Positions 27,009-35,127 of a stretch of 64,000 bases of DNA are shown in pieces. A program made the position numbers and the translations under genes. The DNA is taken from contig JAWKLX010000007.1 of the NCBI GenBank assembly GCA_041392505.1, forward strand, positions 62,001 through 126,000, read 5' to 3'. The notes beneath the pieces were generated by a model, which saw only the letters and a list, made by a program, of their open reading frames with translations, ran no database searches and was not told the DNA's origin. The stretch's first letter is position 1. Each line of letters opens with the position of its first letter. This DNA comes from UBA6168 sp041392505. GTDB lineage: Bacteria; Bacteroidota; Bacteroidia; Chitinophagales; Saprospiraceae.

Positions 27009-28646
27009 ATGAAATACGGTTTTGTTATTGACAACCGAAAATGTATTGGCTGCCATGCCTGTACCACCGCCTGCAAATCCGAACATGATGTCCCGGTCGG
27101 TGTGTTTCGAACTTGGGTCAAGCAGGTTGAGAAAGGCGATTTCCCACATACCAGAAGGGTCTTTTCTGTCATGCGCTGCAATCACTGTACAGATGCACCG
27201 TGCGTGGAAATTTGCCCGGTGGAAGCATTGTACTTCCGCCCAGATGGCATTGTGGATTTTGATAAAAACCGCTGCATTGGATGCAAGTCATGTATGCAGG
27301 CCTGCCCGTATGATGCCTTATACATCGATCCAGAAACGCACACTGCGGCCAAGTGCAACTATTGCGCCCACCGGGTTGATGTTGGACTCGAACCTGCTTG
27401 CGTGAATGTTTGCCCAGAGCATGCCATCATTTCAGGGGACATGGACAACCCAAATTCAGAAATTTCACAATTGCTTGGCCGCCAACAAGTGACAGTCAGA
27501 AAAGCAGAAAAGGGAACAAATCCCAACCTTTTTTACATCAATGGGGATGAGGCATCGCTCAACCCAACGGCTACTGAAAAGTCTGATATTACTCTTTGGG
27601 GCGCTCAAACAAGAGGGGTTGGCCACTTTGCAAAAGATACTGAAAAATTGGCTTTTGATGGTCCAGATATCATCGCTGCAGCCATGTCAACCAACGGCTC
27701 ATCTACCACTAATGCAGAGCTGAAAAATACCAATGGTGGTTTTAAATCGGTGGATGTGCTGATGGGCAAAAATCGTAGGGTTTATGATACGCCGGAAAAA
27801 GGCATCCTTTGGGGATGGGAAGTTAGTGGATATGTTTGGACAAAGGCTATTTCTGCTGGAGCGTTTTTAGTAGCGTTTTTAAGGGAATTATTTATTGGGA
27901 CTGAAGCAGGGGATACTTTTAATTCTGGGAATTGGATGCCAATGGCCACTATTATTAGTTTGGTATTTCTTACGTTGACAGGCGCATTGTTGGTAAAAGA
28001 TTTAGATCAGCCAAAAAGATTTTTAAATGTCTTGTTTCGGCCACAATGGAAATCATGGTTGGTGAAAGGGGGCTATTCTATCACTATTTACGGTGGCTTA
28101 TTGACCTTAATTTTTGTGTCTTATTTTTTAGGTTGGTTTGAAATATTGCCAGCATTAAAATGGATATGCGCACTTGCTGCGATTTTCACTGCGATTTACA
28201 CGGCCTTTTTATTTGCTCAGGCCAAAGGCAGGGATTTTTGGCAAAGCCCATCCTTGGCGCTGCACATGTTGATTCATAGTGTGATGGCTGGAGCTGCCGT
28301 TTTTTCCTTGACTGTTTTGTTCGCCGAAACGACACTGCCGATTTTTTCATTTTTGAAATATACGTTGTTCATTTCTTTAGGATTAAATCTTTTGACCATC
28401 CTTTTCGAAATTACAACCCCTCACCCTACATCTGATGCTAAAGCCGTTGTAAACATGATTACCAAAGGTCGCTACAAAAACAACTTTTGGTGGGGGGCAA
28501 TTATTTTGGGCAATTTAATTCCAATTATTTTATTGCTACTGGGTTTTAATGGAGCGCTACCGATCGCAGGTGCGTTGGTCTTGGCAGGTATTTTAATTAC
28601 TGAAAAAATATGGGTGGAAGCACCTCAAAGGATACAATTGTCATAG
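27009..28646 (+). CDS. Fe-S ferredoxin subunit fused to NrfD-like membrane subunit
   Basis: A fusion of the two partner subunits of a molybdopterin oxidoreductase, 545 residues. Residues 1-165 form a DmsB/PsrB-type domain with four [4Fe-4S] motifs (CIGCHACTTAC, CNHCTDAPCVEIC, CIGCKSCMQAC, CNYCAHRV...CVNVC). After a linker of about 80 residues, eight or so hydrophobic segments (about 265-540) form an NrfD/PsrC-type quinone-binding membrane part. It would pass electrons between the catalytic molybdoenzyme (30776) and the quinone pool. The ATG at 27009 is preferred over a TTG codon 24 bases upstream because MKYGFVIDNRKCIGC is the usual family start. Confidence 0.92.
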   Translation: MKYGFVIDNRKCIGCHACTTACKSEHDVPVGVFRTWVKQVEKGDFPHTRRVFSVMRCNHCTDAPCVEICPVEALYFRPDGIVDFDKNRCIGCKSCMQACPYDALYIDPETHTAAKCNYCAHRVDVGLEPACVNVCPEHAIISGDMDNPNSEISQLLGRQQVTVRKAEKGTNPNLFYINGDEASLNPTATEKSDITLWGAQTRGVGHFAKDTEKLAFDGPDIIAAAMSTNGSSTTNAELKNTNGGFKSVDVLMGKNRRVYDTPEKGILWGWEVSGYVWTKAISAGAFLVAFLRELFIGTEAGDTFNSGNWMPMATIISLVFLTLTGALLVKDLDQPKRFLNVLFRPQWKSWLVKGGYSITIYGGLLTLIFVSYFLGWFEILPALKWICALAAIFTAIYTAFLFAQAKGRDFWQSPSLALHMLIHSVMAGAAVFSLTVLFAETTLPIFSFLKYTLFISLGLNLLTILFEITTPHPTSDAKAVVNMITKGRYKNNFWWGAIILGNLIPIILLLLGFNGALPIAGALVLAGILITEKIWVEAPQRIQLS

Positions 28647-28656
28647 TGACAATTGT
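28634..28656. repeat. Inverted repeat over the stop codon of the NrfD fusion gene
   Basis: Perfect 10-bp arms (ACAATTGTCA and its complement) flank the stop codon TAG. The right arm is part of a GTGACA-like palindrome that recurs at 28698-28711. No T run follows, so a terminator is less likely than an operator or an RNA processing hairpin. Confidence 0.55.
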
Positions 28657-28697
28657 TACATAAGTTGTTTGAAATCAGCGGTTTATCACTTGGTAAA

Positions 28698-28711
28698 ATG
28701 ACATTTGTCAC
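28698..28711. promoter_or_regulatory. Operator-like palindrome upstream of SQR gene 1
   Basis: ATGACATTTGTCAC contains the palindrome TGACA-TT-TGTCA and resembles GTGACAATTGTTAC at 28646-28659. Its core GACATTTG also differs from the -7 consensus by one base. A regulator of the sulfide:quinone oxidoreductase gene could bind here; this is inference. Confidence 0.4.
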
Positions 28712-28781
28712 AGTATGCAGGTAAGTCGTGATTTAATTTTATGCCATAATTAAATGATCAATTAATCAAAAATATTAAATC

Positions 28782-29972
28782 ATGAAACATCACCAGATCA
28801 TCATTGTAGGAGGAGGAAACGCAGGTTTGTCCATAGCATCAAAATTATTAATAAAAAATAAAAAGCTGGACATCGGCATCATTGAACCATCCGAAAAACA
28901 TTATTACCAGCCTGCTTGGACTTTGGTTGGTGGTGGTACTTTCGATATTAATGATACCATTCGTGATGAAAAAGATTTTATTCCGAAGGGTGCAACTTGG
29001 ATCAAGGATGCCGTCGAAACATTTGATCCAGAAAACAACCAAGTAACCTGTAAAAGTGGAAATTCATATAGTTACGATTATATGGTTGTTGTGCCCGGAA
29101 TTCAATTGGATTGGGATAAAATAAAAGGGCTGAAAGAAACCCTCGGAAAAAATGGTGTAACGAGTAATTATTTATTCAAATATGCACCATATACGTGGGA
29201 ATGTCTGCGGAATTTTAAAGGTGGAAATGTAATTTTCACCGCTCCCAATACACCAATTAAATGTGGCGGTGCACCCCAAAAAATAATGTACCTCGCAGGT
29301 GATTATATTTTAAAACATGGGTTAAAAGAAAAATCCACGATCCATTTTAATACTGGAGGTACAAGGATGTTTGCCATAAAAGAATATGAAGACACCTTGC
29401 ACAACGTAATGGATAGATACGGGATAAAAGCAAATTTTAATATCAATTTGGTGGAAATTGATGGGCCAAATAAAACGGCTTATTTCAAAGATGAAAAAGG
29501 GGAAATAATCAAGGAAAAATTTGAGTTTATTCATGTTACGCCTCCGCAAAGTGCACCTGATTTTATTAAAAAATCACGGTTGGCAATGCCGGGAAATGAA
29601 TTCGGATTTGTGGATGTAAATAAAGAAACCTTGCAGCACGAAAGGTATCCCAATATTTTCAGTGCAGGTGACGTCACCAATACACCGAATGCAAAAACGG
29701 GTGCAGCAGTAAGAAAACAAGCTCCTGTTTTAGTGGACAATTTATTGCTTGTAATGGAAGGTGGGGCATTGGATAAAAAATATCATGGATACGGTTCTTG
29801 CCCAGTTGTTACTGGCTATGGCAAACTGATGCTGGCAGAGTTTGATTATGAAAATAAGCGGGTAGAAACATTCCCATTTGACCAAAGCAAAGAACGCTGG
29901 TCGATGTGGGTTTTGAAAAAACATGTTTTACCGTGGTTGTACTGGAACCGGATTCTTCAAGGAAAAGCATAA
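28782..29972 (+). CDS. sqr: Sulfide:quinone oxidoreductase (first copy)
   Basis: A flavoprotein of 396 residues that oxidises sulfide and reduces quinone at the membrane. FAD-binding starts at residue 8 (VGGGNAGLS), and the quinone-facing motif HYYQPAWTLVGGG follows at 40-52. The two redox cysteines are Cys161 (PIKCGGAPQKI) and Cys340 (GYGSCPVVTGYGK), 179 residues apart, as in the mitochondrial-type SQR. The second flavin motif is NIFSAGDVTNTPNAKTGAAVRKQAP near 290-315. The C-terminal aromatic helix (WSMWVLKKHVLPWLYWNR) would dip into the membrane. It lacks the third cysteine of bacterial type I SQR. A paralogue lies at 35128. Confidence 0.93.
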   Translation: MKHHQIIIVGGGNAGLSIASKLLIKNKKLDIGIIEPSEKHYYQPAWTLVGGGTFDINDTIRDEKDFIPKGATWIKDAVETFDPENNQVTCKSGNSYSYDYMVVVPGIQLDWDKIKGLKETLGKNGVTSNYLFKYAPYTWECLRNFKGGNVIFTAPNTPIKCGGAPQKIMYLAGDYILKHGLKEKSTIHFNTGGTRMFAIKEYEDTLHNVMDRYGIKANFNINLVEIDGPNKTAYFKDEKGEIIKEKFEFIHVTPPQSAPDFIKKSRLAMPGNEFGFVDVNKETLQHERYPNIFSAGDVTNTPNAKTGAAVRKQAPVLVDNLLLVMEGGALDKKYHGYGSCPVVTGYGKLMLAEFDYENKRVETFPFDQSKERWSMWVLKKHVLPWLYWNRILQGKA

Positions 29973-30010
29973 AGGGAATTATTGAAGTTTTTTAACAGGA
30001 TATTTTTATG

Positions 30011-30050
30011 GGAATGTCATTTTTTGAAAAAAAATGACATTCCTATTTTT
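30011..30050 (+). terminator. Terminator after SQR gene 1
   Basis: GGAATGTCATTTTTT pairs with AAAAAATGACATTCC around a very short loop, followed by TATTTTT. Long perfect stem. Confidence 0.8.
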
Positions 30051-30054
30051 AGTA

Positions 30055-30683
30055 ATGCAGACAATTGATCGAAAATCCCATTGGGAAAAGTGTACGATAC
30101 CAAACAATTATGTGAGGTGTCATGGTATCAAGCAAGACCCGATATTTCACTGGGTTTTTTAGAGCAATTTAATCTACCAAAAAATGCAAAAATTATTGAT
30201 GTTGGTGGAGGCGATAGCTTATTGGTCGATTCTTTATTGGAAAGAAATTATACTGACATCACCGTTTTGGATATTTCCGAAAAAGCATTAAACCGGGCAA
30301 AATTAAGACTGGGAAAAAGAGGAGAAAAGATAAAATGGATTGTTGCGGATGCGGGCGAATTTATTCCAAAAGAAAAATATGATTGTTGGCATGACAGGGC
30401 TGCATTTCATTTTCTAACGGATGAAGAGAGTATTTCCCATTATGTAAAAAATGTGGAGAAAAATATCAATCCAAATGGTTATTTAATATTGGGTACTTTT
30501 TCGGAAAATGGACCAGAAAAATGCAGTGGTTTGGAAATAAAACAATATTCCGAAAAATCAATGACTGACCGTTTATTGAATTTTTTTGAAAAAATAAAAT
30601 GTTTAACAGTTGAGCATTTAACGCCAACCAATAAAATTCAAGAATTTATTTTTTGTAGTTTCAAAAAAATAAAAACCGCTTGA
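30055..30683 (+). pseudogene. Class I SAM-dependent methyltransferase, one frameshift near the start
   Basis: The protein, about 209 residues when repaired, is a Rossmann-fold methyltransferase. Motif I is IIDVGGGDSLLVDSLL, motif II is ITVLDISEKAL, and the family start HWEKVYDTKQLCEVSWYQ is present. The reading frame open from a TTG at 30081 gives only MGKVYDTKQ. Upstream, from the ATG at 30055, the frame reads MQTIDRKSHWEK, and loss of a single G in AAAGTGTAC near 30090 joins the two. So either the start is 30081 in a damaged gene, or the sequence has a one-base error. It lies in the sulfur island; a thiol substrate is possible but nothing in the sequence proves it. Confidence 0.75.
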
Positions 30684-30689
30684 TACACC

Positions 30690-30706
30690 TTGAAAATAAT
30701 TTTCAA
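30690..30706. repeat. Palindrome before the molybdoenzyme gene
   Basis: TTGAAAAT and ATTTTCAA are perfect complements around a single A, 70 bases upstream of the molybdopterin oxidoreductase start. No T run follows. It could be an operator. Confidence 0.35.
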
Positions 30707-30775
30707 TCAGAGATCAGTAGCTCCAATTTTACCTCATAAAACCTTAAATTTTAAAGTAATTAATAAAATATAAAA

Positions 30776-31345
30776 ATGGGTTATAAACACAAACCGTCCT
30801 TCATTGAGAAAATAGCTGAAAGTATCGGCCTCATTCCCGACCTTCACAAAGAAGAGGATTATGCTCCACAGGTTAATAGTCTGACCGAACCGGGTGATTT
30901 GACCAAATACCCGCCACCTGACCAATGGCACGACTGGACAGAATATGAGGCTAAAAAATGGCCGCAAAAGGAAAAGAAAAATTACTCCATTGTTCCAACT
31001 ACCTGCTTCAATTGCGAAAGCGCTTGTGGCCTTTTGGCTTATGTTGATAAAGAAACTAACCAAGTCCGCAAATTTGAAGGCAACCCCTGGCACCCCGGAA
31101 GCCGAGGCCGCAACTGCGCAAAAGGCCCAGCGACCATCAATCAGATTAACGACCCTGATCGTATTTTGCACCCACTGAAAAGAGTGGGGGAAAGGGGCTC
31201 TGGAAAATGGGAAAAGGTAACGTGGGACGAAGTGCTCGATGATATTGCCGGAAGAATCAGAAAAGCGCTGCAAGAAGGTCGGCACAATGAAGTGGCCTAT
31301 CATGTTGGCCGCCGGGCCATGAAGGTTATATGGATCGGGTATTGA
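30776..31345 (+). CDS. Molybdoenzyme N-terminal fragment
   Basis: The first 184 residues of the molybdoenzyme up to the first frameshift. It contains the whole [4Fe-4S] domain and ends correctly at VAYHVGR; the last residues RAMKVIWIGY are out of frame. The ATG at 30776 opens the family-typical start MGYKHKPSFIEKIAESIGLIP. Confidence 0.75.
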   Translation: MGYKHKPSFIEKIAESIGLIPDLHKEEDYAPQVNSLTEPGDLTKYPPPDQWHDWTEYEAKKWPQKEKKNYSIVPTTCFNCESACGLLAYVDKETNQVRKFEGNPWHPGSRGRNCAKGPATINQINDPDRILHPLKRVGERGSGKWEKVTWDEVLDDIAGRIRKALQEGRHNEVAYHVGRRAMKVIWIGY

Positions 31346-32724
31346 AAGCATGGGGCGTGGATGGACATAATTCCCATACAAATATTTGCTCGTCTTATGT
31401 CTGTTTTGGCTATGCTATTTGGTACGGCTACGATCGGCCGTCGCCGGATCATGCCAATGCAAAAGCCATTTTATTGGTATCGGCACACTTAGAAAGTGGC
31501 CATTATTTCAACCCGCACGCACAGCGCATCATGGAGGGTAAAATGAAAGGGGCTTCTTTGATCGTACTTGATCCTCGCCTTTCTAACACTGCCAGTATGG
31601 CAGATGAGTGGATGCCTACTTATCCAGGGACGGAAGCTGCCTTATTGTTGGCCATTGCCCGTTTGTTGTTGCAAAACAAGTGGTACAATCGGGACTACAT
31701 GGAAAAGTGGACGAATTGGGCCGCATACATGGAAAAGGAACATGCCGATAAGCCCCAAACTTTTGAAAGCTTTATCGATACCCTCGTCGACGTCTATGCC
31801 GAATATACTCCTGAAATGGCGGCCAAAGAAACAGGAGTCGATGCTGAGCAAATAGTTCGGGTCGCTGAAATCATTGGTAAGGCTGGCTCTCGTGTTGCAT
31901 CGCACAACTGGCGCAGCGCTGGCTCAGGAAACCTCGGTGGCTGGTGCGTGGCAAGGGCCCTCCATTTCATTAATGTTATTATGGGAGCCGTTGGGGCTGA
32001 AGGTGGGACTTCGCCAAATTCATGGAATAAATTCAAACCCTCCTTTTTTGACAACCCTCCTGCTCAGAAATTTTGGAATGAGCTTCATTTCCCAAAAGAA
32101 TATCCATTGGCTTATTTTGAAATGTCATTCTTGTTACCTCACTTTCTGAAAGAGGGAAGAGGCTTCATGGATGTTTATTTTTCAAGGGTGTTTAATCCCG
32201 TTTGGACTTACCCCGATGGTTTTATGTGGATGGAGGCCTATAAGGACGAAAAATGTTTTGGCATGCATGCCGCATTGACTCCGACTTGGAACGAGTCTGC
32301 TTTTTTCGCTGATTATGTTTTACCAATGGGCTTAGCGAGCGAAAGACATGATATCAACAGTTATGCTACTGATTCAGGAACTTGGATCGCCTTTCGCCAA
32401 CCTGTCCTACGGGAAAAAGCAAGACGTGATGGGCGGCCATTTAATTTTACCTATGATGTAAATCCCGGAGAGGTTTGGGAAGAGGATGAATTTTGGATCG
32501 AGCTTTCCTGGCGGATCGACCCAGACGGTAGCTTAGGGATCAGAAAACATTTCATTTCCCCATATCGGCCCGAAAGGAGAAAATTACTATTGACGAGTAT
32601 TACCAATATATTTCTGAACATACGGAAGCATCTGCCAGAAGAAGCAAAAAGCAGGCTGTATTTCTCCACTGGATTATATGCGAAAATACGGCGCTTTTCA
32701 CGTCGAAAGGTCAGGCTACATTAA
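31330..32724 (+). CDS. Molybdoenzyme central fragment
   Basis: The main body of the molybdoenzyme in the next frame. It begins inside the protein at YMDRVLKAWGVDGHNSHTN. The segment NICSSYVCFGYAIWYG is where the molybdenum ligand is expected (a cysteine is available). IVLDPRLSNTASMADEWMP and AALTPTWNESAFFADYVLP are conserved cofactor-binding regions. After about 32577 the frame is wrong and the last 48 residues are spurious. Confidence 0.78.
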   Translation: MDRVLKAWGVDGHNSHTNICSSYVCFGYAIWYGYDRPSPDHANAKAILLVSAHLESGHYFNPHAQRIMEGKMKGASLIVLDPRLSNTASMADEWMPTYPGTEAALLLAIARLLLQNKWYNRDYMEKWTNWAAYMEKEHADKPQTFESFIDTLVDVYAEYTPEMAAKETGVDAEQIVRVAEIIGKAGSRVASHNWRSAGSGNLGGWCVARALHFINVIMGAVGAEGGTSPNSWNKFKPSFFDNPPAQKFWNELHFPKEYPLAYFEMSFLLPHFLKEGRGFMDVYFSRVFNPVWTYPDGFMWMEAYKDEKCFGMHAALTPTWNESAFFADYVLPMGLASERHDINSYATDSGTWIAFRQPVLREKARRDGRPFNFTYDVNPGEVWEEDEFWIELSWRIDPDGSLGIRKHFISPYRPERRKLLLTSITNIFLNIRKHLPEEAKSRLYFSTGLYAKIRRFSRRKVRLH

Positions 32725-33621
32725 GAACCCACCCCTGAAAGACAAGGATATGGAGGGGGCACAAGTTGATGAGAAATCAAATACCATTTCAAAAAATGGT
32801 AAAACCATCGGTGCCATGGCGATGGTAAACCAGTGAAAGGCTTTCCAACGGAGTCAGGCAAAATGAATTTTTAGCCAAACCATGGTCGATTGGAAATGGC
32901 CAGAATACTCGATTCCCACCTACATCAAAAGCCATATTCACGAGGAAAACATGGGACTGCTCCAAAAGGTGATTATCCATTGTATGCCAACGTTCCGGTT
33001 GCCAACCTGATCCACTCCCGCAGTGGGAATGCGAAATGGCTCTATGAAATATCGAATCGCAACCTTTTGATGCACACTGGACGCTGGCACCAATGTGAAA
33101 ACAGGGGACTTGCTGCGTCAATACTGACATCGGCTACTTTGTTGATAGTTTGGGTGACTGAAGCAGCATGGCCCGGTGTCATTGCGTGCTCCCACCATTT
33201 GGGCCGTTATGGCCACAAGATCCTAACGGCAAACCGTTGGGCAACAGCCACTGTGGAGTATTGAAGATGATGGAAAAGGTGGTTGGAAAATGAAGCAGTT
33301 GGCTGAATTAGTCCATTTAAGTCAGGCTGATAAGGATAGTTCCCGTATTTTTTGGATATGGTGGTGTTCACCAAAATATTACTTTCCTGGTACACCCTGA
33401 TCCAATTTCCGGTATGCACTGCCACCAAAAGTATTTACTGGAAAAGGCGAGGCCAGAAGATGAATACGGGGATATTTATGTCGACACCAATAAAAGCATG
33501 GAAATTTACCGGGAATGGCTGGCAATGGCAAGGCCTGCCCCCGGGCCCGACAATCTCCGCAGGCCACTTTGGATGAATCGGGCTTTGCGGCCATCTGAAG
33601 AAACCTATTATCTTGATGAAT

Positions 33622-33656
33622 AAAAAAAGGGGGGGCAATTAGCCTCCCTTTTTTAT
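33622..33656 (+). terminator. Terminator after the molybdoenzyme gene
   Basis: An A/G-rich left arm (AAAAAAAGGGGGGGC) pairs with GCCTCCCTTTTTT around AATTA, followed by a T-rich stretch. It starts in the stop codon of the gene. Confidence 0.75.
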
Positions 33657-33735
33657 TTTTGTTGAAAGCCTACGGCAGAGAATGGTTTTTCTTTGCTGAA
33701 TTTGATTTTGAGTATTAACAATCACCTTGCATTTA

Positions 33736-34113
33736 ATGGAAAATTGTAGTGTAAATCGCTGGCAATTATTGAAGACCCAACTTAACAACCTGTCTCCGGA
33801 AGATTTTAAAAAAGCCATTGAAACCCATCCTGATGCCATTTTGCTCGATTGTCGCACTCCTGATGAGTACGCTTACAGCCGCATTGGCAGGGCCATCAAC
33901 TTCAATTATCTATCCCACAATTTTGTCGAGGAAATGGAGAAATTGGATCCGACGGGCACTTTCCTTGTTTATTGCCGGTCTGAAAGAAGGAGTCTCCGAA
34001 CTTGCACATTGTTGCGAAATGGTGGGTTCCAAAATGTTTATAACCTAGATGGCGGTTTGATTAAATGGTTAGATACTTTTGGTGAAGACTGCTTGGACCG
34101 GAATATCCTATAA
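33736..34113 (+). CDS. Single-domain rhodanese-like sulfurtransferase
   Basis: A protein of 125 residues forming one rhodanese domain. The active-site loop is VYCRSERRS with the catalytic cysteine near residue 89, the conserved ILLDCRTPDEYAYSRIGRAINFNY is near 34-57, and the end NLDGGLIKWL is typical. It would carry persulfide sulfur between the SQR, the CstB-like enzyme and acceptors. The ATG at 33736 is chosen over a TTG three codons upstream. Cysteine 4 and the cysteine in LLDCRTP are extra. Confidence 0.9.
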   Translation: MENCSVNRWQLLKTQLNNLSPEDFKKAIETHPDAILLDCRTPDEYAYSRIGRAINFNYLSHNFVEEMEKLDPTGTFLVYCRSERRSLRTCTLLRNGGFQNVYNLDGGLIKWLDTFGEDCLDRNIL

Positions 34114-34212
34114 CTTTCCCCGTAGTTTCCTTATAAAATTTCAGTGATTTTAAGCCGGGTGATATAAAACCTAAGCCTTGCTTTATTTTACCCTTGTTTT
34201 ATATGGCAATAT

Positions 34213-34235
34213 ATGAACATAGTTTCATACATTTG
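34213..34235 (+). promoter_or_regulatory. Operator-like inverted repeat with -7 box before the DUF1641 gene
   Basis: ATGAA-N6-TTCAT is followed by ACATTTG, so TACATTTG at 34228-34235 is a perfect -7 box directly abutting the repeat. The same motif lies at 25465-25487. The -33 element is weak, which would fit a promoter needing an activator. Confidence 0.55.
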
Positions 34236-34280
34236 CTTTTGAGTAAATGTAGTACATATAACTTAAATCAAAGTCTATAA

Positions 34281-35051
34281 ATGAATTCCAACGGCAATAC
34301 TCTCGCCATTCCCATCAATACTGATGCAGGAAAAAAACTACAATCCAGGTTAAATCAGGACAAGACATTAGAAGCAATCGAGCACCTGCTATCGCGAATT
34401 GATACGCTTGATAAAGCAGTTCAAGATTTATCGACAATGATGCGCCAAGGGCCAGGTTTGGTCGCCATGGCGGCCGATATAGCTGATGAGTCCTACCGAA
34501 AAGCAGATGCCGAAGGTGTCAGCATTGAAGACCGTTTGAGCAATGCGCTGCACCTTGCAGAAAAATTGACCGCTCCTGCCATGATTGAGAAATTGGATGG
34601 GCTGTTAAAATTTGCCGATCAGGCTCCCGGTTTGGTAGCCATGAAAATCGACATTATTGATGAGGCTTATCGGGATGCAGATGCCCGGGGTGTCAACATT
34701 GACGATCGATTAAAAAGTGCGGTTGAATTAGCCGAGAAGCTGACCGACCCGGTAATGACGGAAAAGCTAAATGGTCTGTTAAAGTTGGGAGACCAGATGC
34801 CCGGATTGATTGCGATGGGGGCAGATATTTTCGATGAGCAAATGCGGAATGCCAATAATGACGGATTTGATCCCGAAAACCTGATCGAAGTTGCAAAAAC
34901 GGCTAACCGTGCATTAACAAATGCCAGAAATGAACCGCCTGCGAAAGTGGGTGGGATTTTCGGTATGCTTCGCATTTTAAAAGATCCAGACCGCCAGCGT
35001 GGTTTGGGTTTCCTAATGAATTTCCTAAAACATTTTGGTAAGAATATCTGA
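34281..35051 (+). CDS. DUF1641 family protein, SQR-associated
   Basis: A soluble, helical protein of 256 residues with no membrane segment. It is built of repeats of about 65 residues: GPGLVAMAADIADESYRKADAEGV, APGLVAMKIDIIDEAYRDADARGV and MPGLIAMGADIFDEQMRNANNDGF, each followed by IEDRLSNALHLAEKLT-like helices. The C-terminus GGIFGMLRILKDPDRQRGLGFLMNFLKHFGKNI is the DUF1641 signature. DUF1641 genes occur next to SQR and to formate dehydrogenase genes in other prokaryotes, and here the second SQR gene follows 76 bases downstream. An accessory or scaffold role for SQR is inferred; the biochemical role is not known. Confidence 0.75.
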   Translation: MNSNGNTLAIPINTDAGKKLQSRLNQDKTLEAIEHLLSRIDTLDKAVQDLSTMMRQGPGLVAMAADIADESYRKADAEGVSIEDRLSNALHLAEKLTAPAMIEKLDGLLKFADQAPGLVAMKIDIIDEAYRDADARGVNIDDRLKSAVELAEKLTDPVMTEKLNGLLKLGDQMPGLIAMGADIFDEQMRNANNDGFDPENLIEVAKTANRALTNARNEPPAKVGGIFGMLRILKDPDRQRGLGFLMNFLKHFGKNI

Positions 35052-35068
35052 AAGTTAAGTGGTTGAGC

Positions 35069-35100
35069 GGTTAGGCAGCCTTGTACTGCCTAACCATTTT
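35069..35100 (+). terminator. Hairpin between DUF1641 and SQR gene 2
   Basis: GGTTAGGCAG pairs with CTGCCTAACC around a 7-base loop, followed by ATTTT. Because the SQR gene starts only 32 bases later, this may be a partial terminator or an mRNA-stabilising hairpin inside one operon. Confidence 0.6.
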
Positions 35101-35127
35101 ATCATTTAGTATTTAACAATTTAAATT

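Larger units (their letters stand above)
30776..33623 (+). pseudogene. Molybdopterin oxidoreductase (Soe/Psr-like catalytic subunit), frameshifted
   Basis: A catalytic subunit of about 945 residues of the molybdopterin (CISM) family, interrupted by several one-base shifts. The N-terminal [4Fe-4S] motif is CFNCESACGLLAY with the lysine motif CAKGPATINQIN. The frame goes from 2 to 1 near 31325 (a lost C in GCCGGGCC), to 3 near 32577, to 2 near 32670, and shifts repeatedly after 32830 up to the true end EETYYLDE. The last part still reads VHQNITFLVHPDPISGMHC and DIYVDTNKSMEIYREW in pieces. There is no twin-arginine signal, so the enzyme would be cytoplasmic, as in sulfite dehydrogenase SoeA. The Fe-S/NrfD fusion upstream is the likely partner. 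Substrate (sulfite, thiosulfate or polysulfide) is inference. Confidence 0.82.

Noticed and set aside
30734..31381. Minus-strand open frame of 215 codons
   Set aside because: Antisense to the conserved Fe-S domain of the molybdoenzyme, which has clear motifs on the plus strand.
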